Notes under the pieces: generated by a model
Databases searched by the model: none
Told to the model about the DNA's origin: nothing
Seen by the model: only the letters and a program-made list of their open reading frames with translations
Source: Agromyces bauzanensis
GTDB lineage: Bacteria; Actinomycetota; Actinomycetes; Actinomycetales; Microbacteriaceae
Length of the DNA: 64,000 nt
Direction of reading: 5' to 3'
Assembly (NCBI RefSeq): GCF_014645655.1
Contig: NZ_BMMD01000001.1
Coordinates: 214,229-278,228, forward strand
Program-made: the position numbers and the translations under genes
Part shown: positions 34,525-42,513 of the stretch, piece after piece
Layout: the number at the start of each line of letters is the position of its first letter
How positions within the stretch are numbered: the first letter of the stretch is position 1

Positions 34525-34953
34525 TCACCAGGGCGACGGACGCTCCTCGTCGCGCGTGGCGTCGTCGGGAAGGTGCGGTAGTTCGTGGCCCCCGGCACGG
34601 ATGCACAGCCAGCGCAGCTGCTCGGGGCTGTCGGGCACCGAACGCCACGTGCGCCAGACGCCCTGGCCCACTCGCACGACGGTGCCGGGCCCGACGTCGA
34701 CGACCTCGTCGTCGAGGCCCATCTGGCCACGTCCGGCGAGGAAGACGTACAGCTCCTCGACGCGGTGGTGCGTGTGCCAGTAGCCCGCCTCCTCGCCCGG
34801 CTCGAATGCGTTCGCGGTCATGCCGATGTACTGCATCGTGAGGTCGTGATCGACGACGCGTCGACCGTCGCGCGAGGTCGTGGGACGGAAGCCACCGAAG
34901 TGCTCCCGCCACTCGTCGAGTCCGCCCATCTCCAGCACCTGGTAATCAGTCAC
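34525..34953 (-). CDS. Cupin-domain protein
   Basis: About 142 aa, single conserved beta-barrel. The metal motif is HTHHRVEELYVFLAGRGQMG (His-x-His ... Glu ... as in cupin motif 1), and motif 2 is VVRVGQGVWRTWRSV, where the usual histidine is weak. It could be a sugar isomerase-like or sensor cupin; the substrate is unknown. Start is GTG 34953 (TDYQVLEMGG) or the GTG 34974 directly after the preceding stop. It is the second gene of a two-gene minus-strand unit with the C26 amidase. Confidence 0.8.
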   Translation of the reverse strand: MTDYQVLEMGGLDEWREHFGGFRPTTSRDGRRVVDHDLTMQYIGMTANAFEPGEEAGYWHTHHRVEELYVFLAGRGQMGLDDEVVDVGPGTVVRVGQGVWRTWRSVPDSPEQLRWLCIRAGGHELPHLPDDATRDEERPSPW

Positions 34954-34974
34954 CAAGCCACTGTATCGGCGCAC

Positions 34975-35724
34975 TCAGGACCTGATCGCGAACTTCGCGA
35001 GGGTCTTCGAGCCCGCCGCGGCGACGAACGCGCGGATGAGGGCGATGCCCTCGGGGTCGAGGCGCTCCTCGGGATGCCACTGCACCCCGAGGCAGAAGGC
35101 CCCCTCGGTCGCCTCGATGGCCTCGACGACGCCGTCGGGTGCGGTCGCGGCGGCGACGAGTCCCTCGCCCAGCCGGTCGACGCCCTGGTGGTGATGCGAC
35201 GAGATGTCGAACTCGAGCTCGTGCGTGATGCTGCTGAGCAGCGTGTCCGGCTCGATCGCCACGGGATGCGACGTGTGCATGCCGTACTCCGCGCGGTGCG
35301 GCGTGAGGTCGAGCCGGTCGCCCAGGTGCTGCTCGAGGGTGCCGCCGAGGGCCACGTTGATCACCTGCATCCCGCGGCAGGCGCCGAGCACGGGCATGCC
35401 GCGTTCGCGCGCGAGCTGCGTGAGGGCGATCTCGAGCTCGTCGCGCACCCGCAGCGGGGCGTCGTTCGTCGGATGCGCCTCGCTGCCGTAGAGCGTCGCG
35501 TCCAGGTCTCGGCCGCCCGGCAGGAACAGGCCGTCGACGAGGTCCAGGAGCCGCCCCGGTTCGCCCAGGTGCACCTCGAGGCTGGGGAACAGGAGCGGTG
35601 CGCCGCCCGCCTCCTCGATCGCCGCGACGTAGGCATGGGGGATCCCGTCGGTGGGGATGTCGACCCACGCTCCCGAACTGGCCGCCTTGCGGTCGGCCAC
35701 GATCCCGATGGTCGGAACGGTCAT
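34975..35724 (-). CDS. Class I glutamine amidotransferase-like hydrolase (peptidase C26, PuuD-like)
   Basis: 249-aa gamma-glutamyl hydrolase of the PuuD/C26 family, typically cleaving gamma-glutamyl-GABA in putrescine breakdown. FLPGGRDLDATLYG, the nucleophile elbow LGACRGMQVINVALGG with the catalytic Cys, and the His-Glu pair in GVQWHPEERLD are all present. ATG 35724 has GGGAGA five bases upstream; a GTG just before it is less likely. It sits between prfB and ftsE on the opposite strand, with the cupin gene immediately downstream. Confidence 0.9.
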   Translation of the reverse strand: MTVPTIGIVADRKAASSGAWVDIPTDGIPHAYVAAIEEAGGAPLLFPSLEVHLGEPGRLLDLVDGLFLPGGRDLDATLYGSEAHPTNDAPLRVRDELEIALTQLARERGMPVLGACRGMQVINVALGGTLEQHLGDRLDLTPHRAEYGMHTSHPVAIEPDTLLSSITHELEFDISSHHHQGVDRLGEGLVAAATAPDGVVEAIEATEGAFCLGVQWHPEERLDPEGIALIRAFVAAAGSKTLAKFAIRS

Positions 35725-35858
35725 CACGTCTCCCGTGTCGTGTTCGTCTCACGTTCCAACCTACTCACGGAAGTGCAGCGCGGCGCCTGCGGGATGTGGG
35801 CGGGTCTCCCAAGTTGGGAGTTTGGCGAGTCGTGGGTGCCGTTTCCCGCCATGCTGCT

Positions 35859-35864
35859 TAGGCT
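35859..35864 (+). promoter_or_regulatory. -10 box (TAGGCT) of ftsE
   Basis: TAGGCT nine bases before ATG 35874, identical in sequence and spacing to that of prfB. ftsE therefore has its own promoter here, as needed because prfB is separated from it. Confidence 0.5.
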
Positions 35865-35873
35865 CGATCCGAC

Positions 35874-37229
35874 ATGATCCGATTCGACTCCGTCACCAAG
35901 ACCTACGCCGGCCAGTCGAGGCCCGCCCTGAACGACATCGGGGTGGAGGTCCTGCGCGGTGAATTCGTCTTCCTCGTCGGCGCCTCCGGCTCCGGCAAGT
36001 CGAGCTTCCTCCGGCTCATCCTCAAGGAGGAGAAGCCCACGAAGGGCAGGATCCACGTGCTCGGGCAGGACCTCGGCACGATCTCGAGCCGCAAGGTGCC
36101 CTACTTCCGGCGCGACCTCGGCGTCGTGTTCCAGGACTTCCGGCTGCTGCCGAACAAGAACGTCTTCGAGAACGTCGCGTTCACGCTCCGGGTCATCGGC
36201 AAGTCACGCGGATTCATCCATTCGGCCGTGCCCGCGACGCTGAAGCTCGTCGGGCTCGACGGCAAGGGCAAGCGGATGCCGCATGAGCTCTCCGGTGGCG
36301 AACAGCAGCGCGTCGCCATCGCCCGCGCGATCGTGAACAAGCCGCAGATCCTCCTCGCCGACGAGCCGACGGGCAACCTCGATCCGGTGACCAGCGCCGG
36401 CATCATGACGCTCCTCGAACGCATCAACGCGGGCGGCACGACGGTCGTCATGGCGACGCACGAGGCCGGCATCGTCGACCAGATGCAGCGACGCGTCATC
36501 GAGCTCTCCGCAGGCGAGGTCGTGCGCGACGAACGCGCCGCCGGCTACGGGGCCGGCGTCGCCGAGGAGCAGGCCGAGACCCCAGAGATCGCGGAGCCCG
36601 CGGCGGCGACCGACGCCGACGCCGACGCGGTCGCCGCGGTGCTGGGTGGGTCGTCCGCGCAGGCCGCGGCCGCGGCATCCGGCACGACGGCGAAGGCGAG
36701 GGCGAGGGCGCCCGGGCCGACGAAGGCCGCGACGGCCGCGACGACGGCGAAGACCTCGACCGCGAAGACGTCCACGACCGCGAAGTCCTCGACGACCGTG
36801 AAGTCCTCGACGACGGCGAAGTCCTCGACGACGGCGAAGGCCGCGAAGCCCGCCAAGCCCGCGAAGCCCGCCGCCGCCCCCGACGGCGCGGCCACCGAGG
36901 GCACGCCGAGCACGGCAGCCGCGCGCGCGCCCATCACGCGGGCGGCGCCGAAGGTCGGCAGGAAGGTCATGGACGAGAAGCAGCCGCTCTACGTCGAGCC
37001 CGAGGAACGCGACGAGGTGACGGATGCCGCGGCGGCGATCACCGCGGCCGCCACCGGCGTGGTGACGGTCCCCGATGGAGAGCCCGAAGCCGGATCCGAT
37101 GCGACCGCCCCCGGCGCGCCCGAATCCGCGGCATCCGAGCACCTGACGCTCGCAGAGCGACTCGGACTGCGTGCCCCGGGCGGACCGCGCGCGGGCGACG
37201 ACGACCAGGAAGTGGGGCCGACGAGATGA
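35874..37229 (+). CDS. ftsE: Cell division ATP-binding protein FtsE with long C-terminal extension
   Basis: ABC ATPase that with FtsX transmits division signals to cell-wall hydrolases. The ATPase core fills residues 1 to about 222: Walker A GASGSGKS (Lys42), Q-loop VVFQDFRLLPNKNVFENVAF, signature LSGGEQQR, Walker B ILLADEPTGNLD, H-loop VMATHEAG. The protein then continues for about 225 residues, twice normal length, through an acidic region, an Ala/Lys/Thr/Ser repeat block (about 280-330), a stretch with KVGRKVMDEKQPLYVEPEER, and an acidic tail. The stop overlaps ftsX by four bases. Confidence 0.95.
   Translation: MIRFDSVTKTYAGQSRPALNDIGVEVLRGEFVFLVGASGSGKSSFLRLILKEEKPTKGRIHVLGQDLGTISSRKVPYFRRDLGVVFQDFRLLPNKNVFENVAFTLRVIGKSRGFIHSAVPATLKLVGLDGKGKRMPHELSGGEQQRVAIARAIVNKPQILLADEPTGNLDPVTSAGIMTLLERINAGGTTVVMATHEAGIVDQMQRRVIELSAGEVVRDERAAGYGAGVAEEQAETPEIAEPAAATDADADAVAAVLGGSSAQAAAAASGTTAKARARAPGPTKAATAATTAKTSTAKTSTTAKSSTTVKSSTTAKSSTTAKAAKPAKPAKPAAAPDGAATEGTPSTAAARAPITRAAPKVGRKVMDEKQPLYVEPEERDEVTDAAAAITAAATGVVTVPDGEPEAGSDATAPGAPESAASEHLTLAERLGLRAPGGPRAGDDDQEVGPTR
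36747..36836 (+). repeat. ftsE: 18-bp tandem repeat inside the ftsE tail
   Basis: One 15-bp and four 18-bp units in frame, consensus GCGAAGTCCTCGACGACG, encoding AKTST, AKTSTT, AKSSTT, VKSSTT, AKSSTT. The last two 18-bp units differ at a single base. Lys-Ala-Pro triplets follow. The block looks prone to slip in multiples of six codons. Confidence 0.85.
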
Positions 37230-38137
37230 GGCTCGGGCTCGTGCTGTCCGAGGCCGCGAACGGCCTGCGCCGCAACGCCTCGATGGTCGTGTCGGTCGTG
37301 CTCGTCACGTTCATCTCCCTGACGTTCGTCGGCACGGCGGCGCTCATGCAACTGCAGATCGCGCAGATGAAGAACTACTGGTACGACCGGGCCCAGGTCG
37401 CGGTGTACCTCTGCACGTCGGTGTCGACGGCCGCGGGGTGCATCGACGGCGAGGCTACCGAGGAGCAGAAGGCCGCCGTCGAGTCGCAGCTCGCCTCGGA
37501 CACACTCGCGCCGTTCATCGACGAGTTCTACTTCGAGGACCACCAGCAGGCCTACGAGAACTTCCAGGAGCAGTTCGAGGGCACGCCCGCCGCCGACTAC
37601 GTGACGCCCGAGGTGCTCAACGAGACGTTCTGGGTGAACCTCGTCGATCCGTCGCAGGCGGCCGTGCTCGCCGAGAGCCTCGCGGGGCTCGCGGGCGTCG
37701 AGCAGGTCGTCGACCAGCGTCGATACCTCGACCAGATCTTCGACGTGCTCAACGCGGCGAGCTACACGGCCATCGCCATCGCGGCGATCATGCTCGTCGC
37801 GGCGGCACTGCTCATCGCGACGACCATCCGGCTCTCGGCGTTCTCGCGACGGCGCGAGCTCGGCATCATGCGGCTCGTGGGCGCCTCCAACCGGTTCATC
37901 CAGACGCCGTTCGTGCTCGAGGGCGTGTTCGCCGGGCTCCTCGGATCGTTGCTCGCGGGCGGCGCGGTGATCGCGATCGTGCAGTTCTTCGTGCAGGGCT
38001 ACCTCTCCGACACGCTCTCGTTCACGTTCGTCGACCTGGGCGACGCGCTCATCGTGGTGCCGCTGCTCATCCTCGTGGGCGTGCTGCTCGCGGCCGCCTC
38101 GGCGGGCATCGCGATCACGAGGTACCTCAAGGTCTAG
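37226..38137 (+). CDS. ftsX: Cell division permease-like protein FtsX
   Basis: 303-aa membrane partner of FtsE. Helix 1 lies near 21-43 (MVVSVVLVTFISLTFVGTAA). It is followed by a large extracellular loop (45-165) containing two cysteines (Cys63 and Cys72 in YLCTSVSTAAGC) that may pair, as in other actinobacterial FtsX. Three helices then follow, with the coupling region SRRRELGIMRLVGASNRFIQ that contacts FtsE. The extracellular loop recruits peptidoglycan hydrolases of the RipC type. ATG 37226 overlaps the ftsE stop. Confidence 0.95.
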   Translation: MRLGLVLSEAANGLRRNASMVVSVVLVTFISLTFVGTAALMQLQIAQMKNYWYDRAQVAVYLCTSVSTAAGCIDGEATEEQKAAVESQLASDTLAPFIDEFYFEDHQQAYENFQEQFEGTPAADYVTPEVLNETFWVNLVDPSQAAVLAESLAGLAGVEQVVDQRRYLDQIFDVLNAASYTAIAIAAIMLVAAALLIATTIRLSAFSRRRELGIMRLVGASNRFIQTPFVLEGVFAGLLGSLLAGGAVIAIVQFFVQGYLSDTLSFTFVDLGDALIVVPLLILVGVLLAAASAGIAITRYLKV

Positions 38138-38253
38138 GTGCGACCGAGGCTCGATCCGCGTCGGCGTGCCTCGTCGATCACCGTGGTCGGCTAGACTGAA
38201 CGGCTGCCTCCGGATGCGCCGGACGGATCCGTCATCGAACCGAGGAGTGAACC

Positions 38254-38730
38254 GTGCCCAGGGAACGCGGTCAGAAGGTCGTCGCGACCAACCGCAAGGC
38301 GCGGCACGACTACACGATCGAGGACACGTACGAGGCGGGCATCGTGCTCACCGGCACCGAGGTGAAGTCGCTCCGAGAGGGCCGCGCGTCGCTCGTCGAC
38401 GGCTACGCGTTCATCGACGGTGGCGAGATGTGGCTCGACTCGGTGCACATCCCCGAGTACACCGAAGGCACGTGGAACAACCACGCGCCGCGACGCAAGC
38501 GCAAGCTCCTGCTGCACAAGCAGGAGATCGTGAAGATCAGCCACAAGACCAAGGAGGGCGGCTACACGCTCGTCCCGCTCTCGATCTACTTCAGCGAAGG
38601 GCGGGCCAAGGTCGAGATCGCGGTCGCGAAGGGCAAGCGCGAGTACGACAAGCGGCAGGCGCTGCGCGAGCGGCAGGACAAGCGCGAGGCCGCGCGGGCG
38701 ATCGCGACCCGGCGCAACCTGGGCGACTAG
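38254..38730 (+). CDS. smpB: SsrA-binding protein SmpB
   Basis: 158-aa tmRNA-binding protein needed for trans-translation. The OB-fold core shows [28 protein letters not shown], the classic SmpB signature, then [18 protein letters not shown]. The basic C-terminal tail ([20 protein letters not shown]) mimics an mRNA in the decoding centre. Start GTG 38254 has GAGGAG upstream. A TAGACT box at 38190 is a possible -10, giving it a promoter separate from ftsEX. Its RNA partner ssrA is 6.3 kb downstream. Confidence 0.97.
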   Translation: MPRERGQKVVATNRKARHDYTIEDTYEAGIVLTGTEVKSLREGRASLVDGYAFIDGGEMWLDSVHIPEYTEGTWNNHAPRRKRKLLLHKQEIVKISHKTKEGGYTLVPLSIYFSEGRAKVEIAVAKGKREYDKRQALRERQDKREAARAIATRRNLGD

Positions 38731-38731
38731 G

Positions 38732-39040
38732 TCAGCCGGCGATCTCGCGCAGCACGTCGAGGTGCACGGCGAAGGCCGCCCGCCCCTTCGACGTCATCGA
38801 CAGCCAGGTGCGGGGAACCCTGCCGAGGTAGCCCTTGCGCACGGTGACGTAGCCGGCCGCCTCGAGGGCGGCGGCCTGCTTGCTGAGTGCCGAGTCGCTC
38901 AACTCCACCGCATCGCGGACGAAGGCGAACTCGGCCTCGTCGGCCGCGGCGAGGAGCGCGGCGATCGAGAACGGCACCGGACGCTGCAGCAACGGGTCGA
39001 GCCGGTGGCGCGGGTGCGGGGCATCCGGCCGATCAGCCAC
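38732..39040 (-). CDS. Winged-helix transcriptional regulator (ArsR/MarR-like)
   Basis: 102-aa DNA-binding protein made of one winged helix-turn-helix: FAFVRDAVELSDSALSKQAA is helix-turn-helix, YVTVRKGYLGRVPRTWLSMT is the wing, and TSKGRAAFAVHLDVLREIAG the final helix. It belongs to the short family usually encoded beside a small membrane protein. Its start overlaps the end of that gene by eight bases, so the pair is one operon, probably repressed by this protein through the palindromes at 39537-39559. It converges with smpB. Confidence 0.88.
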   Translation of the reverse strand: MADRPDAPHPRHRLDPLLQRPVPFSIAALLAAADEAEFAFVRDAVELSDSALSKQAAALEAAGYVTVRKGYLGRVPRTWLSMTSKGRAAFAVHLDVLREIAG

Positions 39041-39521
39041 GGACCACCACCAGCTCGCGCAGCGACCCCCAGAGCGGCGGCACGGCCGTGATCGCTCCGG
39101 CGACGGCGAAGAACGCCACGGATCCGGGGAAGATCAGGAGCCCCGCGCCGAGGGACGCCGCGAAGCACGCGCCCCACGCGCCCATGGCGGTGCCGAAACG
39201 TCGCGAGAAGCCGAGGCTCGACGCGCGGACGCGCCGGAGGTGCACGACGGCGAGCACGCCCAGCACGGCCGCGAAGGCCAGCGAGACGCCGAGCACCTCG
39301 GCTTCGTCGGTGCGTGCGAACCACCCGAGCGCGGCGAGATACACAGCGGATGCCGCGGCGAGCCCGGTGAGCCACGCGGACGCCGAGGCGGAGCCCTCGA
39401 CGGCGACCCGGCGGGTTGCGGCACGGGCTTCGTGAAGCTGCGCCCCGGCCGCGTCGCGGTCGATGGCGTCGCGATCGACGGGGGAGTCGTCGATAGGGGA
39501 GTGGTCGTCGTGGTCGCTCAT
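39033..39521 (-). CDS. Small membrane protein co-transcribed with the winged-helix regulator
   Basis: 162-aa protein: an acidic, His-rich N-terminus (SDHDDHSPIDDSPVDRDAID), then four predicted helices in two pairs (60-80, 83-105, 118-138, 140-160) ending in RELVVVRG. Function unknown. ATG 39521 is preferred to ATG 39533 because a TGCTAT box overlaps the latter and ends ten bases before the former. Confidence 0.75.
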   Translation of the reverse strand: MSDHDDHSPIDDSPVDRDAIDRDAAGAQLHEARAATRRVAVEGSASASAWLTGLAAASAVYLAALGWFARTDEAEVLGVSLAFAAVLGVLAVVHLRRVRASSLGFSRRFGTAMGAWGACFAASLGAGLLIFPGSVAFFAVAGAITAVPPLWGSLRELVVVRG

Positions 39522-39531
39522 GCTCGCCAGC

Positions 39532-39562
39532 ATAGCAAGTACTTTCCTGTGTAGAAAGTCAA
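39532..39562 (-). promoter_or_regulatory. Promoter/operator of the membrane protein-regulator pair
   Basis: On the minus strand, TTGACT (39557-39562) and TGCTAT (39532-39537) resemble -35 and -10 boxes, although the 19-base spacer is long. Between them are the palindrome AAGTACTT (39537-39544) and the inverted repeat ACTTTC/GAAAGT (39541-39546 and 39554-39559). This is a good candidate binding site for the co-encoded winged-helix protein. Confidence 0.45.
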
Positions 39563-39591
39563 CGCTCGGAGGATTCCTGAAGCTGCGCGAG

Positions 39592-39597
39592 TAGGCT
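39592..39597 (+). promoter_or_regulatory. -10 box (TAGGCT) of the phosphatase gene
   Basis: TAGGCT ends seven bases before ATG 39605, which is classic leaderless spacing. Confidence 0.5.
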
Positions 39598-39604
39598 CAT
39601 CGCG

Positions 39605-40339
39605 ATGGAGACCTCGACGCGCATCCCGATCCCCGGCACGTACAACTTCCGCGACGTCGGCGGGCTTCCGGCGGTCGGCGGGCGGGTGCGCGAGGGGGTC
39701 CTCTTCCGCTCCGACGGGCTGCACCGGCTCGGCAACGAGGGCCGCGCCCAGCTCCGGCGGCTCGGCGTCGGCAGGGTGATCGATCTCCGCGACGAGAACG
39801 AGGCGGCGGTCATGCCCGACGACCTCGACGGCCTCGACGTTGAGGTGCTGCGCCTGCCGGTCTTCGAGGGGTCGGGCGCTTCGCAGGGTGCGCGCGGCAT
39901 CTCGCTCGACGCGCTCTACCACCGCATCGTGACGCAGCACACCTCAGTCGTCGTCGGTGCGCTCCGGGAGATCGCCGGCGCCAGCGAGCGATCGGTCGTG
40001 GTGCACTGCACGGCAGGCAAGGACCGCACGGGGGTCGTCGTCGCCCTCGCCCTCAGCGCCGTGGGCGTGCACCGCGACGCCGTCATCGAGGACTACGCGC
40101 GCACCGAGGCGAACCTCGCCGGCGAATGGCTCGAGCAGATGGTCGCGCTCATCGGCGAGAATGGCATTCCCGACACCCCCGAGTTGCGTGTGCTCATGGG
40201 CGGGAGCCCGCCCGAGGCCATCGAAGGGATGCTCTACACGGTCGAGCGCACGCACGGGTCGACCCGCGAGTACCTGCTCGCGGCCGGGCTCGCCCTGCAC
40301 GAGCTCGCCGCCCTCGAGGGCCTGCTCATCACCGACTGA
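39605..40339 (+). CDS. Tyrosine-protein phosphatase (PtpB/IphP type)
   Basis: 244-aa protein-tyrosine/dual-specificity phosphatase. IPIPGTYNFRDVGGLPAVGG is the family N-terminal signature (N-F-R-D-V-G-G). VIDLRDENEA gives the general acid region. The P-loop VVHCTAGKDRTGVVVALAL holds the nucleophile Cys and Arg (CxxGKDRTG). Relatives dephosphorylate Tyr/Ser proteins or phosphoinositides. No signal peptide, so it is cytosolic or leaks out as mycobacterial PtpB does. The short -10-to-ATG distance points to a leaderless message. Confidence 0.92.
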   Translation: METSTRIPIPGTYNFRDVGGLPAVGGRVREGVLFRSDGLHRLGNEGRAQLRRLGVGRVIDLRDENEAAVMPDDLDGLDVEVLRLPVFEGSGASQGARGISLDALYHRIVTQHTSVVVGALREIAGASERSVVVHCTAGKDRTGVVVALALSAVGVHRDAVIEDYARTEANLAGEWLEQMVALIGENGIPDTPELRVLMGGSPPEAIEGMLYTVERTHGSTREYLLAAGLALHELAALEGLLITD

Positions 40340-40346
40340 AGAGTGG

Positions 40347-41012
40347 TCAGGCCGCTTCCGCCGTGAAGCGGGCATCGACGGATGCCTCGATCACGATCTC
40401 TGCGGGGGCGAACTCCGTGCCCTGCGATCCGCCGCCAAGGTCGGCTGCCGTGCGCATCATCATCGTCTTCGGCGCACCGGGCATCGGCTGCGCACTCAGC
40501 ATGCCGTGATCGGCGAGCTCGACGGGCGTGGGATCGCCGAGACCCAGGGCCGACGCGTAGACCCGCGCCTTCGCGAGCGCGTCGGCGACGGCTGCCCGCT
40601 GCGCCGCCTCCCGCACACGTCGGCGGGTGGCATCCGTCAACCGCCACTCGATGCCGCCGATGGCGACCTCAGCCGCCCCGGCCGCGTCGCCGACCCACTC
40701 GCCGAGTCGTGCGAGGTCGGTGAACACCACCTCGACCTCGGCGCTCGCCTGGTGCACGAGCGGCAGTTGCTTGCCCTCGCTGTTCCAAGGCCGGTACGAC
40801 CACACGCGAAGCTGGCCGGCCGACCAGGTGTCGAGGACACCGGATGCCTCGAGCTCACGCACCTGGGCGAGCACGCGGTCGTGCGCGGCCGTGGTGCTGC
40901 CCACCACGTGGTCGCGAACGGCGCCCTGCGCGCCGATCGAGAGGGCGACCGCGCCGAGCTCGGGAGCGATGCGTTCCTCGGCACGGCCGGTGACGGCGAT
41001 CGTGGTCGGCAT
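40347..41012 (-). CDS. SIMPL domain-containing protein (DUF541)
   Basis: 221-aa protein of the SIMPL/BP26 family. The N-terminal TTIAVTGRAEERIAPELGAV and the mid-domain RREAAQRAAVADALAKARVY-type helix with ASALGLGDPTPVELAD are typical. These proteins form oligomeric channels or scaffolds; the function in actinobacteria is unknown. No signal peptide is visible here, which is unusual for secreted members but common in short actinobacterial ones. ATG 41012 has AGAGGGGG upstream. Confidence 0.85.
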   Translation of the reverse strand: MPTTIAVTGRAEERIAPELGAVALSIGAQGAVRDHVVGSTTAAHDRVLAQVRELEASGVLDTWSAGQLRVWSYRPWNSEGKQLPLVHQASAEVEVVFTDLARLGEWVGDAAGAAEVAIGGIEWRLTDATRRRVREAAQRAAVADALAKARVYASALGLGDPTPVELADHGMLSAQPMPGAPKTMMMRTAADLGGGSQGTEFAPAEIVIEASVDARFTAEAA

Positions 41013-41131
41013 GCGTGGCCCCCTCTGCGTGCGGACGATGCTGGGTCGCGCGCTCGCGGTCGCGTCCGTGCGGTCGCCCCCAGCATACGACCGAGTCCGG
41101 CCGGCACGGCCGACGTCGGTGGCGCTCGTGC

Positions 41132-42421
41132 TCAAGCGGGCGCCCGCGCGGGCAGCGCCCCCGCGCCGGCGAAGAGCCGGTCGAACACCGCACCGCGGTC
41201 GAACTGCAGCGCGTGGGCGCGGGCGCGCGCGGCGCGAGCGGCGCGCTCCTCGGGCGGCAGTGCGAGCGCCTCGTCGATGGCCGTCGCGATCGCATCGGGG
41301 TCGTCGACGGGCACGATGGTGGCGTGCTCTCCGACGGCCTCCCGGATGCCGCCCGTCTCCGTCGTGATCACGGCGCCGCCGCCCGCGAGCATCTGCTCGG
41401 CGAGGGCGATGCCGAACGTCTCGACGAACTCGGGACGCGGCTTGCTGGGCAGCACGTAGGCGGCGCATCCGGCCATCAGGTAGGGCTTCTCCGCATCGTC
41501 GACGTCGTCGAGGAAGACGATGCGATCGGAGATCGAAGACGCGTCGGCACGTGCCCGCAATGCGCCGGCCTCGGATCCACGCCCCGCGATCACGAGGTGC
41601 AGGCGCATGTTGGCAGGGGTGCGCTCGAACCCCGCAATGAGGTCGTCGATCCCCTTCGCCGTCGTCAGGCGCGAGAGGAACAGCACGTAGCCGTCGCGCT
41701 CGAGCCCACGGGCGGCGAGCACGCCGTCGACGAGGTCGGGATCGAGGTCGAGGTACTGCGACGTGTCGATGGCGGGGTAGGAGATGCGGATGCGGTCACG
41801 GCACTGCTCGGCGAAGTGCGTGCCGTGGCACGCGTCGATCTCGGCCGCCGAGGCGATGATGAGTTCGCGCGTGTACTCCGAGACGGCGACGCAGTGGTCC
41901 TGCGCGAGGTAGCTGGAGAGGATGTGCGCCGCCGCGCCGAAGCGACCCTCGTTGACGGACGAACGCACGACGTTCGTGATATCCGACCCCACGGCCTCGG
42001 CGATCGTGGTGACCCGCACCGGGAGCCCGGTGCTCCAGGCGGCCCGCACCGCGTCGGTGACCGCGACCGTGTGGGGGCTCAGGTAGAGCGAGAGGCACAC
42101 GGTCGGCACGCCGTCGGTGAACAGCTCGACGAGCCGACCGGTGATGCCCGCGACGTAGCGGCCATCGGGCACCTTGTAGTCGCCGACGGGCTCGGGACGC
42201 TCGACGAAGATGCCGGGACTGTATGGGAGCATCCGGTCGAGCGGCTTCAGCGGGAGGCCGGTGGCCTCGAGTCGTTCGATCGGCCACGTGATGATGCGCA
42301 CTTCGTCGAAGCCCCGTTCGAGCGCCGCTTCGGCGAGATTGCGCCCCTCGACGGAGTGGCCGCAGATCACGGGATCGGCGCGGTTGACGATGACGAGGCG
42401 GTTGCGGGGCTTGGTGTTCAT
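41132..42421 (-). CDS. Glycosyltransferase family 4/1-like (GT-B)
   Basis: 429-aa GT-B glycosyltransferase. The N-terminal half has RNRLVIVNRADPVICGHSVE and SLYLSPHTVAVTDAVRAAW. The C-terminal nucleotide-sugar domain shows YVLFLSRLTTAKGIDDLIAG, LVIAGRGSEAG, and the E-x7-E motif within RPEFVETFGIALAEQMLAGG. It transfers a hexose from a nucleotide sugar to an unknown acceptor in the cytosol. A GH92 mannosidase gene lies 92 bp upstream on the same strand, suggesting shared mannose- or glycan-related work. ATG 42421 has GAAGGA upstream. Confidence 0.88.
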   Translation of the reverse strand: MNTKPRNRLVIVNRADPVICGHSVEGRNLAEAALERGFDEVRIITWPIERLEATGLPLKPLDRMLPYSPGIFVERPEPVGDYKVPDGRYVAGITGRLVELFTDGVPTVCLSLYLSPHTVAVTDAVRAAWSTGLPVRVTTIAEAVGSDITNVVRSSVNEGRFGAAAHILSSYLAQDHCVAVSEYTRELIIASAAEIDACHGTHFAEQCRDRIRISYPAIDTSQYLDLDPDLVDGVLAARGLERDGYVLFLSRLTTAKGIDDLIAGFERTPANMRLHLVIAGRGSEAGALRARADASSISDRIVFLDDVDDAEKPYLMAGCAAYVLPSKPRPEFVETFGIALAEQMLAGGGAVITTETGGIREAVGEHATIVPVDDPDAIATAIDEALALPPEERAARAARARAHALQFDRGAVFDRLFAGAGALPARAPA

Positions 42422-42513
42422 GGGCGCGTCCTTCGTTCGATGCGGGCGTGCGGTCGTGGCGTGCGGGCGGGCGCCGTTCGGGTCGCGGCGCCGGCTCGCG
42501 GTCGGCGAGTCGG

